From G963663525 sp963663525 (GTDB taxonomy: Bacteria; Myxococcota_A; SURF-8; G963663525): a DNA stretch of 64,000 nucleotides. The translations under genes and the position numbers were made by a program. Of this stretch, positions 1-8,553 are shown piece by piece (within the stretch, counting starts at the first letter, position 1; every line of letters begins with the position of its first letter). The notes beneath the pieces were generated by a model. That model saw nothing but the letters and a program-made list of their open reading frames with translations, was not told where the DNA came from and made no database searches. The stretch is from contig CAXXHC010000001.1 in assembly GCA_963663525.2 (NCBI GenBank), positions 434,001-498,000 on the forward strand. The letters run 5' to 3'.

Positions 1-40
1 CCGAATCGTCGATAATGAGAACTTTGATTTTCCGGTTCAT
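1..40 (-). CDS. cheB: Response regulator start, probably CheB (partial)
   Basis: Only the first 13 codons lie in the window; the gene runs off the left edge. They read MNRKIKVLIIDDS, the beta-1 strand and acidic pair that open a receiver domain. A GAGGA ribosome-binding site precedes the ATG, and the cheR stop is 19 bases upstream. After cheR in a chemotaxis operon the usual partner is the CheB methylesterase, but nothing beyond the receiver start is visible, so CheB is inferred from context. A second CheY is the alternative. Confidence 0.6.
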   Translation of the reverse strand, partial: MNRKIKVLIIDDS

Positions 41-59
41 GGAGATCCTCGCTTGGATG

Positions 60-929
60 CTAGAAAGGTTTGCGGTACACCGTCGGCGCGACCGTTTTGA
101 AATCGCTGTTGACGTTCGACAGGGATTCGGAATGCCCGAGAAACAGATACCCGCCCGGCAGAAGTTGGTGGTAGAACTTGCGGATCAGGTCGCGCTTGGT
201 TTCCAAATTGAAGTAAATGATGACGTTTCGGCAGAAAATGATGTGCATTTTCTTCTGAATGCCGAAAGAGCGGTCCATCAGGTTCAATTGTCCGAAGCGC
301 ACCTTGGAGCGGATTTCGGGAAGCACGCGGAAATAGCCTTTGTAATCCCCCTTGCCCGCCATCATGTATTTGAAGCGAAAATTCGGGGGAATCTGCTGCA
401 CGAGGCTTTTGCTGTAGACCGCCCGCGTGGCCGTTTGCAGCACTTCCATCGAAATGTCGGTGGCTAGGATCGAGTATCCCGACTTCGCTGTCGTCGGCTC
501 GTCCGCCAGCACCATCGAGAGCGTGTACGGCTCCTCGCCGGTGGAGCATCCCGCGCTCCAGATCCTCAGTCCGTCGTACTGCTGCCACACCTGGTCGTGG
601 TGCAGCGCCGGAAGCACATTGTTGACGAGAATCTGGAAGTGCTCGTGTTCACGAAAGAATTCCGTTTTGTTCGTCGTGATCGCATCGATCAGCAAGGTCA
701 ATTCCTGGTCGAACGAATGCCCGTCCTGCAGGAACAGGTAGTATTCGTTGAAGGATTTGAGACTCAAGCGCCGCAACCGTTTGATGATGCGCGAAGCGAC
801 CATCGTTTTTTTACCATCGGCCAGATGAATGCCCGTATGTTCGAAAATGAGCTTTCGAAACTGACGGAACAGGCGGTCCGACATGGGGGGAATCTGAAAC
901 GATCCCGTATCTTTCGTCGTCGCGACCAT
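60..929 (-). CDS. cheR: Chemotaxis protein methyltransferase CheR
   Basis: SAM-dependent O-methyltransferase that methylates glutamates of chemoreceptor signalling domains during adaptation; cytoplasmic. The 289-residue length is normal for CheR. The N-terminal helical part (about 1-90) contains the family-typical stretch FRKLIFEHTGIHL. The catalytic domain has the SAM-binding motif WSAGCSTGEEPYTLSM near residue 125 and the late motifs FCRNVIIYF and LFLGHSESL. The gene lies downstream of cheW (98-base gap) and just upstream of the probable cheB, so methylation and demethylation functions are encoded together. I see no TPR extension or fusion, so docking to receptors would rely on the CheR beta-subdomain. 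Compare the F-x-x-aromatic tails on the receptors in this cluster. Confidence 0.95.
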   Translation of the reverse strand: MVATTKDTGSFQIPPMSDRLFRQFRKLIFEHTGIHLADGKKTMVASRIIKRLRRLSLKSFNEYYLFLQDGHSFDQELTLLIDAITTNKTEFFREHEHFQILVNNVLPALHHDQVWQQYDGLRIWSAGCSTGEEPYTLSMVLADEPTTAKSGYSILATDISMEVLQTATRAVYSKSLVQQIPPNFRFKYMMAGKGDYKGYFRVLPEIRSKVRFGQLNLMDRSFGIQKKMHIIFCRNVIIYFNLETKRDLIRKFYHQLLPGGYLFLGHSESLSNVNSDFKTVAPTVYRKPF

Positions 930-1027
930 CGCACGATCCTTTACTCAGAATCACAGAGTCGTTCCGAAGCGCCACGATCTTCCGGTTTCGGTGCTTTCGT
1001 GGCCTTCGGCGCTTATTGCTTCCGCCA

Positions 1028-1567
1028 TTAGGCCGAGGGCTGCGCCGTCTCCGCCGCCTTCACCTGGTCCGTGGCCAGATCCGCAGATTTTTCAACCACT
1101 TCCAGCTCCTCCAGCGACAATACCTTGTCGATGTCGAGGATGATGACGAAGCCGCTCTCGCGCTTGCCCATGCCTTTGATGAACTCGGTTTTCAGCTTCG
1201 AGCCCAGCTTGGGCGGCGGTCCGATCAGGCTCTGGTCGATGTCGATCACTTCACTGACCGAATCCGCCAGCGCGCCCACCTGAAGGCTGTCGCCGTTGAT
1301 TTCCAGCTCGACGATGACGATGCAGGTGTCGGAGGTGCGCTGGATTGCGTCCATGCCGAGATTCTGCCGCAGATCGATCACCGGGACGACGTTGCCGCGC
1401 AGGTTGATGACGCCGCGCAGAAAGTCCGGAGTGCGGGGAACCTTGGTAATGTGAGTGAAATCCAGCACTTCGCGGACTTTGGAAATTTCCAGGGCGAAGT
1501 CCTCGTCACCCAGACGGAAGGTGAGAAACTGGTTTACAAGGTTTGTGGAGTCGTGTTGAATATCCAT
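1028..1567 (-). CDS. cheW: Chemotaxis coupling protein CheW
   Basis: Adaptor that links CheA kinase to receptor signalling tips in the chemosensory array. The 179-residue protein is one CheW domain: QFLTFRLGDEDFALEISKV at the start, the VPRTPDFLRGVINLRG core and the VIDLRQNLGM strand are all characteristic. The start is decided by the ribosome-binding site. An upstream in-frame ATG at 1579 would add four residues, but its own codons form the GGAGG sequence placed five bases before the ATG at 1567, so translation very probably begins at 1567. The gene follows the dCache receptor by 27 bases in the same orientation and precedes cheR. The C-terminal 25 residues are a low-complexity, Ala/Glu/Asp-rich tail. 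Confidence 0.95.
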   Translation of the reverse strand: MDIQHDSTNLVNQFLTFRLGDEDFALEISKVREVLDFTHITKVPRTPDFLRGVINLRGNVVPVIDLRQNLGMDAIQRTSDTCIVIVELEINGDSLQVGALADSVSEVIDIDQSLIGPPPKLGSKLKTEFIKGMGKRESGFVIILDIDKVLSLEELEVVEKSADLATDQVKAAETAQPSA

Positions 1568-1594
1568 GTTTTCCTCCATGGGGTTAAAAAGGGT

Positions 1595-3619
1595 TCAATA
1601 GCGTTCGAACTGGGAATCCGACACGTCCGGGTCCGTTTCGAGTTGTATCTGTATGCCTTTTCCTTTGGCCGTTCTGGTGGCCGAATCTTTTTTCGGGGGA
1701 GCTTTTTTGACCAGCGCTCTTTGAAGCGCTGTTTCGGTGACCAGGACATTGTGGCTTAATTTGAAGAACGACACCTGCTCGTTCATGCTGATGGCCTGAC
1801 CGGACAGCTCCTCGCTAGTGGCAGCCATTTCTTCGGTAGCCGAGGCATTTTGCTGAATCACCTGGTCCAACTGGTGAATCGCTTTCGTTACTTGCTCGAT
1901 GCCGTTGGCCTGTTCGGAACTGCTGGCGTTGATTTCGCGCACGAGGTCGGAAGTTTTCTGAATCACCGGTACGATCTCGGCGAGCAAATTCCCGGCCTTT
2001 TCCGAAACCTCCACGCTGGAGATCGACAACTCGCCGATTTCCTTGGCTGCGGTCTGGCTACGCTCCGCCAGTTTTCGCACTTCGGCGGCAACTACCGCAA
2101 AGCCTTTGCCGTGCTCCCCGGCGCGGGCGGCTTCGATGGCGGCGTTCAAGGCCAGCATGTTCGTCTGTCGTGCGATCTCTTCGATAATATTGATCTTTTC
2201 GGCGATGCTCTTCATCGCCTGAACGGTTTCCTTCACCGCCGAACCGCCCTCTTCGGCGTCGTCAGCCGCTTTTTGTGCGATGGCTGCCGTCTGCTGGGCA
2301 TTGTCGGCATTCTGCTTGACGGTGGCGCTCATTTCCTCCATCGAACTGGTCACTTCCTCCACGTTCGCGGCTTGCTCCGACGCGCCCTGAGCCATCTGTT
2401 GCGAGGAGGAATTCACCTGCTCGGAACCCACCGACACCTGCCCGGCGGCGTTCTGGACCTCAGTCACGACCCGCGTAAGGTTGTCGACCATGACTCGCAA
2501 CGATTGGGCGAGGTCGCCGATCTCGTCGCGTTTGTCGATGTCGATCCGCACGTTGAGGTTACCTTTGGCGATTTGTTCCGCGATTTGCGACAATTCATTG
2601 ATCGGACGCGAAAAACCGCGAGCCGCAAACAAAGCGAAAACGATGATGAGCAGCGAAATGACGACGAGCATCAGGATTACGGTGTCTCGCATGGCGTACA
2701 GCGGAGCCAGCGCCTCGGCTTCGTCGATTTCCGAAAGGACCGCCCAGTCCACGCCCTTGATATTCACCTTGGAGAACGCGCCGTAAACCGGAATGCCTCG
2801 ATAGTCGTTGTACAATTCCGTGCCATTTTGGCCTTTCAAGGCTTTTTCCACTCCAGGCGTCTGGACCTTTTTCTTCAGAATCGTGCTTTCCTGGTCGAAA
2901 CGGCTGTCGGAACGCATTTTGTAATCCGCTCCGACGAGATAGGTTTCGCCCGTCTCGCCCATGCCGGTTTTTTCCTGCATGATTTTGTTGATCGCGTCGA
3001 TCGGAATCTGCAACGCGACCGCTCCCAGGGTTTTGTCGTTTTGCACGACCGGAGCCGCGATAAAGGCCGCCGCAACCCCGTTGCTTGGGGCGTAGGGTTC
3101 GAAATCCGTCAGCAGCACTTCGCCGTCCATCGCCTTTTTGAAGGTTTGAGCCAGTCCGCTTGAACGATATTGTCCGTGGAGCAGGTTCGTGCCGAAATCG
3201 GCCTCGTGCTCTACAGTGTATACCACGTCGCCATCGGCGGAAATCAGAAACAGGTCGTAGTACCCGTACTCCTGTTCGTAATGCGTGAACATGTCGTTGA
3301 AGACGTCGTCGGCCTTTTTATACGCCGTTCCCACGGCGCCGCCGTTGTCGAAAGCCGTTTTATAATTCTGCAGGCCTTCCGCCACATCGTGAAATGAGGA
3401 CAGGACGTGAACGTCACCGTAGCGTTCCTCGAACCAACCCTCGATCTGGTTTTTCTTGATGGTCATAATGGCGTTGAGCTTGCTTTTGACGTCTTCGTCA
3501 ATCGTTTCCTGGGTTTTCAGATAGTTCGAACTGGCGGAAACGAGCATGGGAATCAAGCCCACCAAGAGGAAAAAGAGGATCAGTTTGGGGCCGATTTTCA
3601 AGTTGCGAATGGGGTTCAT
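1595..3619 (-). CDS. Methyl-accepting chemotaxis protein, dCache type
   Basis: Inner-membrane chemoreceptor, 674 residues. TM1 lies at about 12-30, followed by a periplasmic domain of about 280 residues. Its features (ENLTREDVSKL-like stalk helix, YGYYDLFLISADGDVVYTV, later GETYLVGADYKMRSDSRF) fit the double-Cache ligand-binding fold. TM2 is at about 313-335, then one HAMP domain and the cytoplasmic hairpin with the conserved tip IARQTNMLALNAAIEAARAGE. The protein ends in SQFERY, an x-F-x-x-aromatic tail like a CheR docking pentapeptide, after a flexible Lys/Asp-rich linker. The signalling domain is almost identical at DNA level to that of the next receptor (3750-5867). The ligand cannot be inferred; dCache domains often bind amino acids, amines or organic acids. 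Confidence 0.93.
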   Translation of the reverse strand: MNPIRNLKIGPKLILFFLLVGLIPMLVSASSNYLKTQETIDEDVKSKLNAIMTIKKNQIEGWFEERYGDVHVLSSFHDVAEGLQNYKTAFDNGGAVGTAYKKADDVFNDMFTHYEQEYGYYDLFLISADGDVVYTVEHEADFGTNLLHGQYRSSGLAQTFKKAMDGEVLLTDFEPYAPSNGVAAAFIAAPVVQNDKTLGAVALQIPIDAINKIMQEKTGMGETGETYLVGADYKMRSDSRFDQESTILKKKVQTPGVEKALKGQNGTELYNDYRGIPVYGAFSKVNIKGVDWAVLSEIDEAEALAPLYAMRDTVILMLVVISLLIIVFALFAARGFSRPINELSQIAEQIAKGNLNVRIDIDKRDEIGDLAQSLRVMVDNLTRVVTEVQNAAGQVSVGSEQVNSSSQQMAQGASEQAANVEEVTSSMEEMSATVKQNADNAQQTAAIAQKAADDAEEGGSAVKETVQAMKSIAEKINIIEEIARQTNMLALNAAIEAARAGEHGKGFAVVAAEVRKLAERSQTAAKEIGELSISSVEVSEKAGNLLAEIVPVIQKTSDLVREINASSSEQANGIEQVTKAIHQLDQVIQQNASATEEMAATSEELSGQAISMNEQVSFFKLSHNVLVTETALQRALVKKAPPKKDSATRTAKGKGIQIQLETDPDVSDSQFERY

Positions 3620-3749
3620 GTGTTTTTCTCCTTTGAAATCATGATGAGTGTTTAGAACGCCTCACTCGCAAATATTCCAACATCACTCCGCGTTCTTTCT
3701 TCCCTATTGCTGCGGGCCGTCCCAGCAGACGACCCGCCTTTTACTTTCA

Positions 3750-5867
3750 TCACACCCTTTCGAAATTCTGATCCGAAATATCCGGATCGTCCGCGAAGTC
3801 CAGGTTCAGTCCCTGGGACTTTCCGTTGCTGCTTCCGTTGCTTTTACGCGACGCGGGTTCGATCTTTTTCGTGGTCGCGGCGAAAGATTTTCGCATCGCC
3901 ACGTCCTGTTTCCTGGTGTTGTGATCCAGCCTGAAGAACGACACCTGCTCGTTCATGCTGATGGCCTGACCGGATAACTCCTCGCTGGTGGCGGCCATTT
4001 CCTCGGTGGCCGAGGCATTTTGCTGAATCACCTGGTCCAACTGGTGAATCGCTTGAGTCACCTGCTCGATGCCGTTGGCCTGTTCGGAACTGCTGGCGTT
4101 GATTTCGCGCACGAGGTCGGAAGTTTTCTGAATCACCGGTACGATCTCGGCGAGCAGAGCCCCGGCCTTTTCCGAAACCTCCACGCTGGAGACCGACAAC
4201 TCGCCGATTTCCTTGGCGGCGGTCTGGCTGCGCTCCGCCAGTTTGCGCACTTCGGCGGCGACCACCGCGAAGCCTTTTCCGTGCTCTCCGGCGCGGGCAG
4301 CTTCGATGGCGGCGTTCAAGGCCAACATGTTCGTCTGTCGTGCGATCTCTTCGATAATATTGATCTTTTCGGCGATACTCTTCATCGCCTGAACCGTTTC
4401 TTTCACCGCCGAACCGCCCTCTTCGGCGTCGTCAGCCGCTTTTTGTGCGATGGCTGCCGTCTGCTGCGCGTTGTCGGCATTCTGCTTGACGGTGGCGCTC
4501 ATTTCCTCCATCGAACTGGTCACTTCCTCCACGTTCGCGGCTTGCTCCGACGCGCCCTGAGCCATCTGTTGCGAGGAGGAATTCACCTGCTCGGAACCCA
4601 CCGACACCTGCCCGGCGGCGTTCTGGACTCCGTTGACCACTTTCGTCAGGTTCACCACCATGTCCCTGAGGGAAATCGAGAGTCGGTCGGCTTCGGAACG
4701 AGGTTCGATCTTCACCGTGAGGTTGCCCTGCGCCACTTCTTCGACGAGATCCGCCATTTCGCGCTGGGTGTCCACCATGTCCTTGAAAGAACCGGCAAGA
4801 TCGCCGATTTCGTCCTTGCTCGTGACGTGGAGGGATAGATTCATGTTGCCGATGGCCAGTTCTTTTGCAGCGCCGACCATTTCGACCATCGGGTTGACGA
4901 TGGCCCGGCTGATGCGTAGCGAGAGGAAAAGTCCGACGATGAGCGCCACGATGGCGGCGATGATGCTGATCGTGATGGAACGCTGATTCTCCGCCAGCAT
5001 CTGGGGACCGAGTACGTCTTGCTGTTTTTTGTTGGCCAGCTTGATTTCCTCGGCCAAGGAAGCCATTTGCGGTCCGAGCCGATCCAACGAATCCTGTACG
5101 ATGCCGTTGCGTTCGGAGATGGCTTTCACGATGCCTTTGAATGCGGTCTGGTATTTTTGCTTCTGTCCCATGACTTCGGCCAGATGCTCGCGGCGGTCGC
5201 GGTTTTGCAACTCGCTGTCCAATACTCCCAGGTATTTCTGGAATTCGCCGAGCTCACTTTCGACTCTATCCACATGGCTTTGGGCGTTGTTTTCCAAATA
5301 TTTCAGCACATATAACCGGGCCAGCAGCAGGCTGCGCAGAGCGAGGCTGGCGTTGTAGGCTGCCGTCATATCGTGGTCCCGATTCGCCGTGGTGATGATG
5401 TCGGTCAGGTTGCGTTCCATCGAAGGTCCTGCGACGTCCAGCGTTTCCTCCTCCAACTGGTTGCGCAGATTCTGCTTGCCCACGACGCCTTGAAAGGCAG
5501 AGTCGTAGTCTTTGGCATCGTTTTCGATCGCAGCCAACTTGTTTTTCCGTTCCCCTTCCTTCTGTTCCTCAAGCGCCGTGGCGACAAAGCCTTCCACTTT
5601 CTCCCAGCGCTTCTCGAAGCTCTTTTTGGATTCCTCGGTACCTTGGATAAGGAAGTTTTTCACTTCCATCCGGGCTTCGAGGATATTGGCCTGAATCCTC
5701 CCCATCAGGTTCGTGCTGCGCGCTACATCCCGGTAAATTTCGAAGCCGTCGCAGGCGTTGGACAGCGCTAGGCTTCCGACGGCGGCGACAATGAGCAGCA
5801 GGCCGATCACGATTCCGAACCCGAAACGAATTTTCGATGCGACAGTCATGTTGTCCATGCTAAGCAT
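3750..5867 (-). CDS. Methyl-accepting chemotaxis protein, HBM sensor, two HAMP units
   Basis: Inner-membrane chemoreceptor, 705 residues. After TM1 (about 15-35) the periplasmic part is entirely helical and carries the pattern ARSTNLMGRIQANILEARME, typical of helical bimodular (HBM) sensors such as Pseudomonas McpS, which bind TCA-cycle acids. TM2 lies at about 297-320. Two consecutive HAMP-like units follow, the second containing MADLVEEVAQGNLTVKIEPR, then the standard signalling hairpin. The C-terminus is DQNFERV. The ATG at 5867 is preceded by AAAGGA. Its sensor domain is clearly paralogous to the receptor at 6157-8376, while its signalling domain is closest to that at 1595-3619, pointing to tandem duplication with sequence homogenisation. 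HBM assignment is by pattern only. Confidence 0.92.
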   Translation of the reverse strand: MLSMDNMTVASKIRFGFGIVIGLLLIVAAVGSLALSNACDGFEIYRDVARSTNLMGRIQANILEARMEVKNFLIQGTEESKKSFEKRWEKVEGFVATALEEQKEGERKNKLAAIENDAKDYDSAFQGVVGKQNLRNQLEEETLDVAGPSMERNLTDIITTANRDHDMTAAYNASLALRSLLLARLYVLKYLENNAQSHVDRVESELGEFQKYLGVLDSELQNRDRREHLAEVMGQKQKYQTAFKGIVKAISERNGIVQDSLDRLGPQMASLAEEIKLANKKQQDVLGPQMLAENQRSITISIIAAIVALIVGLFLSLRISRAIVNPMVEMVGAAKELAIGNMNLSLHVTSKDEIGDLAGSFKDMVDTQREMADLVEEVAQGNLTVKIEPRSEADRLSISLRDMVVNLTKVVNGVQNAAGQVSVGSEQVNSSSQQMAQGASEQAANVEEVTSSMEEMSATVKQNADNAQQTAAIAQKAADDAEEGGSAVKETVQAMKSIAEKINIIEEIARQTNMLALNAAIEAARAGEHGKGFAVVAAEVRKLAERSQTAAKEIGELSVSSVEVSEKAGALLAEIVPVIQKTSDLVREINASSSEQANGIEQVTQAIHQLDQVIQQNASATEEMAATSEELSGQAISMNEQVSFFRLDHNTRKQDVAMRKSFAATTKKIEPASRKSNGSSNGKSQGLNLDFADDPDISDQNFERV

Positions 5868-6126
5868 TGCTTTTTCCTTTCTCTTAGAATGAAGTCATGG
5901 CGCTGGAAGGGATTTCTGTCGCATGAAAACAATGGAGAAGACTCTTCGAACATCCCTGTCCTTTTACAGAGTTGGTTGATTTTTCAAGTCTTTTCCCCCC
6001 GTACATTTCTCACCTGATGATGATCCCAGAAGATGTCGTGCCTTTTTCTCCTTTCCGAAAGGGTGATTGTTCAAAGCCGGAATCTTGTTGCGTGATGTAT
6101 TCATGATGTTCAATTTTCTATGCAAA

Positions 6127-6147
6127 GGTCCGACCGGTCGTCGGACC
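6127..6147 (-). terminator. Hairpin between two receptor genes, weak terminator or processing site
   Basis: Perfect 8 bp stem GGTCCGAC/GTCGGACC (6127-6134 and 6140-6147) with a five-base loop, placed 10 bases after the stop of the 6157-8376 receptor. On the transcribed strand it is followed only by TTTGCATAG, so it is at best a weak terminator and may instead mark mRNA processing inside the operon. The remaining 250 bases up to the next gene are AT-rich and show no coding potential. Confidence 0.35.
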
Positions 6148-6156
6148 GAATTGCCG

Positions 6157-8376
6157 CTACAGCCGATCGAATTCGTCGTCCGAAATGTCCGGATCGCTGC
6201 CGAAATCGAGTCGCAGCCCCTGGCCGTTGCTTTCCGAAGAGGAAGGCTTGGCTTGTTTCTTGGCAGGAGTGGAGACCTTTTTCGGGACGTAGGCGGCTTT
6301 GCGTTCCGTATCGTGGTGGAGCCTGAAGAACGACATCTGGTCGTTCATGCTGACGGCCTGGCTGGACAGCTCCTCGCTGGTGGCGGCGAGTTCCTCAGTC
6401 GTCGAGGCGCTTTCCTGAATCACCTGGTCCAGTTGGTGAATGGCCTGGGTGACCTGCTCAATGCCGTTGGCCTGTTCCGAACTGCTGGCGTTGATTTCGC
6501 GCACGAGGTCGGAGGTTTTCTGGATCACAGGCACGATTTCTGAAAGCAGCAATCCGGCCTTCTCGGCGATGCCTACGCTGCTCTCGGACAACTCGCCGAT
6601 TTCCTTGGCGGCGGTCTGGCTGCGTTCCGCCAGTTTTCGCACCTCGGCGGCGACCACCGCAAAGCCTTTGCCGTGTTCTCCGGCGCGGGCGGCTTCGATG
6701 GCGGCGTTCAAGGCCAGCATGTTCGTCTGTCGTGCGATCTCTTCGATAATATTGATCTTTTCGGCAATGCTCTTCATGGCCGCGACCGTCTTTGTCACCG
6801 CCGTTCCGCCTTCTTCGGCGTCTTCGGCAGCCTTCTGAGCGATGGAGGCGGTCTGCTGGGCGTTGTCGGCGTTTTGCTTGACGGTGGCGCTCATTTCCTC
6901 CATCGAACTGGAGACTTCTTCCACGTTCGAAGCCTGCTCCGACGCTCCCTGCGCCATCTGCTGCGAGGAGGAATTCACCTGCTCGGACCCCACTGCCACC
7001 TGATTGGCGGCGTTCTGGACCTCGGTGACGACCCGGATCAGGTTCAGCACCATTTCCTTGAGGGAAATCGCCAGCATGTCGGCCTTGGAGCGGGGTGCGA
7101 TGTCCACCGCGAGGTTGCCCTGCGCCACCTGCTTGACGAGATCCGCCATTTCCCGTTGGGCTTCGACCATTTCCTGCAAGGAAAAGGCGAGCATGTCTTT
7201 GTCCGAACGGGCCAGGACGTCCTGGGACAAATCCCCCTTCGCCACATCGCTGACCAGTTTCGTCATTTTCCGTTGGGCTTCGACCATATTCTGGAACGAG
7301 GCGGCCAACTCCCCGATTTCATCCCGGCTCGGTACCTCGATAGTCATGTTGACATCGCCGATGGCCAGGTCTTTGGAGGCGCCGACCATGGCAACCAAGG
7401 GATTGACGATGCTTCGGCTGATACGGAAGGAGAGGAAGATTCCCGCGGCAAGTGCCACCAGGGTGGCGATGAGGCTGACGATCATGGAGCGTTCGTTCTC
7501 CGCGACGAGTTGAGGCCCCAGCGTGTCCTGCTGTTCTTTATTGGCCAGCTTGATTTCTTCGGCGAGGGTGGCCATCTGTGGGCCGAGTTTGTTCATGGTG
7601 TTATTCACGATCGCGTTACGTTCACTGATGGCTTGTACGACGGAATGGAATTCGGTGTAGTACTTCTTGTGGTTTTCGATGACGGTGGCCAGGTGCTCGC
7701 GGCGGTCGCGGTTTTGCAATTCGGCATTCAGGACATCGAGGTGTTTTTGAAACTCGCCGAATTCCTTGTCGACCCGCGCCACATGGTCGCTCTGGTTGTC
7801 TTGCAGGAATTTCACGACGTAGAGCCGGGCCAAGAGAAGGTTGCGCATGGCGAGACTGGCGTTGTAGGCCGCAGCAATGTCGCGGTCCCGATTCGCCGTG
7901 GTGATGATGTCGGTCAAGTCGCGTTCCATCTGCGGGCCGAGGACGTTGAGCCCTTCGGCTACCTGCCGGTCGCTCTCTTTTTGCTTGCTTACGATCTGGA
8001 CAAACGCCTCGGCATATTCCTCGGAGTCTTTCCGCATTTCGGCAAGTTTGTCCCTGCGGTTCCCTTGTTTTTGATTTTCGAGCGCTTCCGTTACGAATTT
8101 CTGCACATCTTCCCAGCGCTTCTCGAAACTCTGCTTTGCTTCGTCGGTTCCTTTTTCGAGAAAATTCTTCACTTCCATGCGGGCTTCGAGGAGGTTGGCT
8201 TGTATCCTCCCCATCAGGTTCGTACTGCGTGCGATGTTTCGGTAGGTGCCGAAGCCCTCTGAGGCGTTCGACAAGGCCAAACTGGCCACGGCGGCGACAA
8301 CAATAATAAGAAAAATCACGATGCCAAACCCGAAACGGATTTTCGACGCCACCTTCATGTTCTTGAAATCAACCAT
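6157..8376 (-). CDS. Methyl-accepting chemotaxis protein, HBM sensor, three HAMP units
   Basis: Inner-membrane chemoreceptor, 739 residues. TM1 is at about 13-35 and is followed by an HBM-type helical periplasmic domain containing ARSTNLMGRIQANLLEARME, paralogous to that of 3750-5867. TM2 is near 295-315. Between TM2 and the signalling hairpin are three tandem HAMP-like units. Two share the linker EMVEAQREMADLV / NMVEAQRKMTKLV, so this receptor has one HAMP unit more than its sibling. The tip sequence is the standard IARQTNMLALNAAIEAARAGE. The C-terminus is DDEFDRL, the most divergent tail of the set. The ATG at 8376 follows AGGGGAG. Expected role: membrane receptor coupling through CheW to CheA. 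Ligand unknown; organic acids are a guess from HBM precedent. Confidence 0.92.
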   Translation of the reverse strand: MVDFKNMKVASKIRFGFGIVIFLIIVVAAVASLALSNASEGFGTYRNIARSTNLMGRIQANLLEARMEVKNFLEKGTDEAKQSFEKRWEDVQKFVTEALENQKQGNRRDKLAEMRKDSEEYAEAFVQIVSKQKESDRQVAEGLNVLGPQMERDLTDIITTANRDRDIAAAYNASLAMRNLLLARLYVVKFLQDNQSDHVARVDKEFGEFQKHLDVLNAELQNRDRREHLATVIENHKKYYTEFHSVVQAISERNAIVNNTMNKLGPQMATLAEEIKLANKEQQDTLGPQLVAENERSMIVSLIATLVALAAGIFLSFRISRSIVNPLVAMVGASKDLAIGDVNMTIEVPSRDEIGELAASFQNMVEAQRKMTKLVSDVAKGDLSQDVLARSDKDMLAFSLQEMVEAQREMADLVKQVAQGNLAVDIAPRSKADMLAISLKEMVLNLIRVVTEVQNAANQVAVGSEQVNSSSQQMAQGASEQASNVEEVSSSMEEMSATVKQNADNAQQTASIAQKAAEDAEEGGTAVTKTVAAMKSIAEKINIIEEIARQTNMLALNAAIEAARAGEHGKGFAVVAAEVRKLAERSQTAAKEIGELSESSVGIAEKAGLLLSEIVPVIQKTSDLVREINASSSEQANGIEQVTQAIHQLDQVIQESASTTEELAATSEELSSQAVSMNDQMSFFRLHHDTERKAAYVPKKVSTPAKKQAKPSSSESNGQGLRLDFGSDPDISDDEFDRL

Positions 8377-8497
8377 GTTTCTCCCCTTTTTCTTTACGGA
8401 TCGTGGTACAAATCACGAGAAAGACTTGATTCGTTCAAAAAATGACAGCACTTCCTGACCGTTCTCGTCCTCTCGAAAAAATCGGGTGTGGTCGATT

Positions 8498-8530
8498 GCG
8501 CTCCCCTCGAAAAAAAACCGAGGGGAGCGC
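8498..8530 (-). other. Perfect 12 bp hairpin with a T8 loop between receptor genes
   Basis: GCGCTCCCCTCG (8498-8509) pairs perfectly with 8519-8530. On the transcribed strand the loop carries eight consecutive T residues, but no T run follows the stem. It sits 24 bases after the stop of the 8554-10911 receptor. This is not a textbook intrinsic terminator; it may be an mRNA-stabilising or processing hairpin that lowers expression of the downstream receptors relative to cheA and cheY. Confidence 0.5.
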
Positions 8531-8553
8531 CCGACGAAAAAATCATGCCTTCC

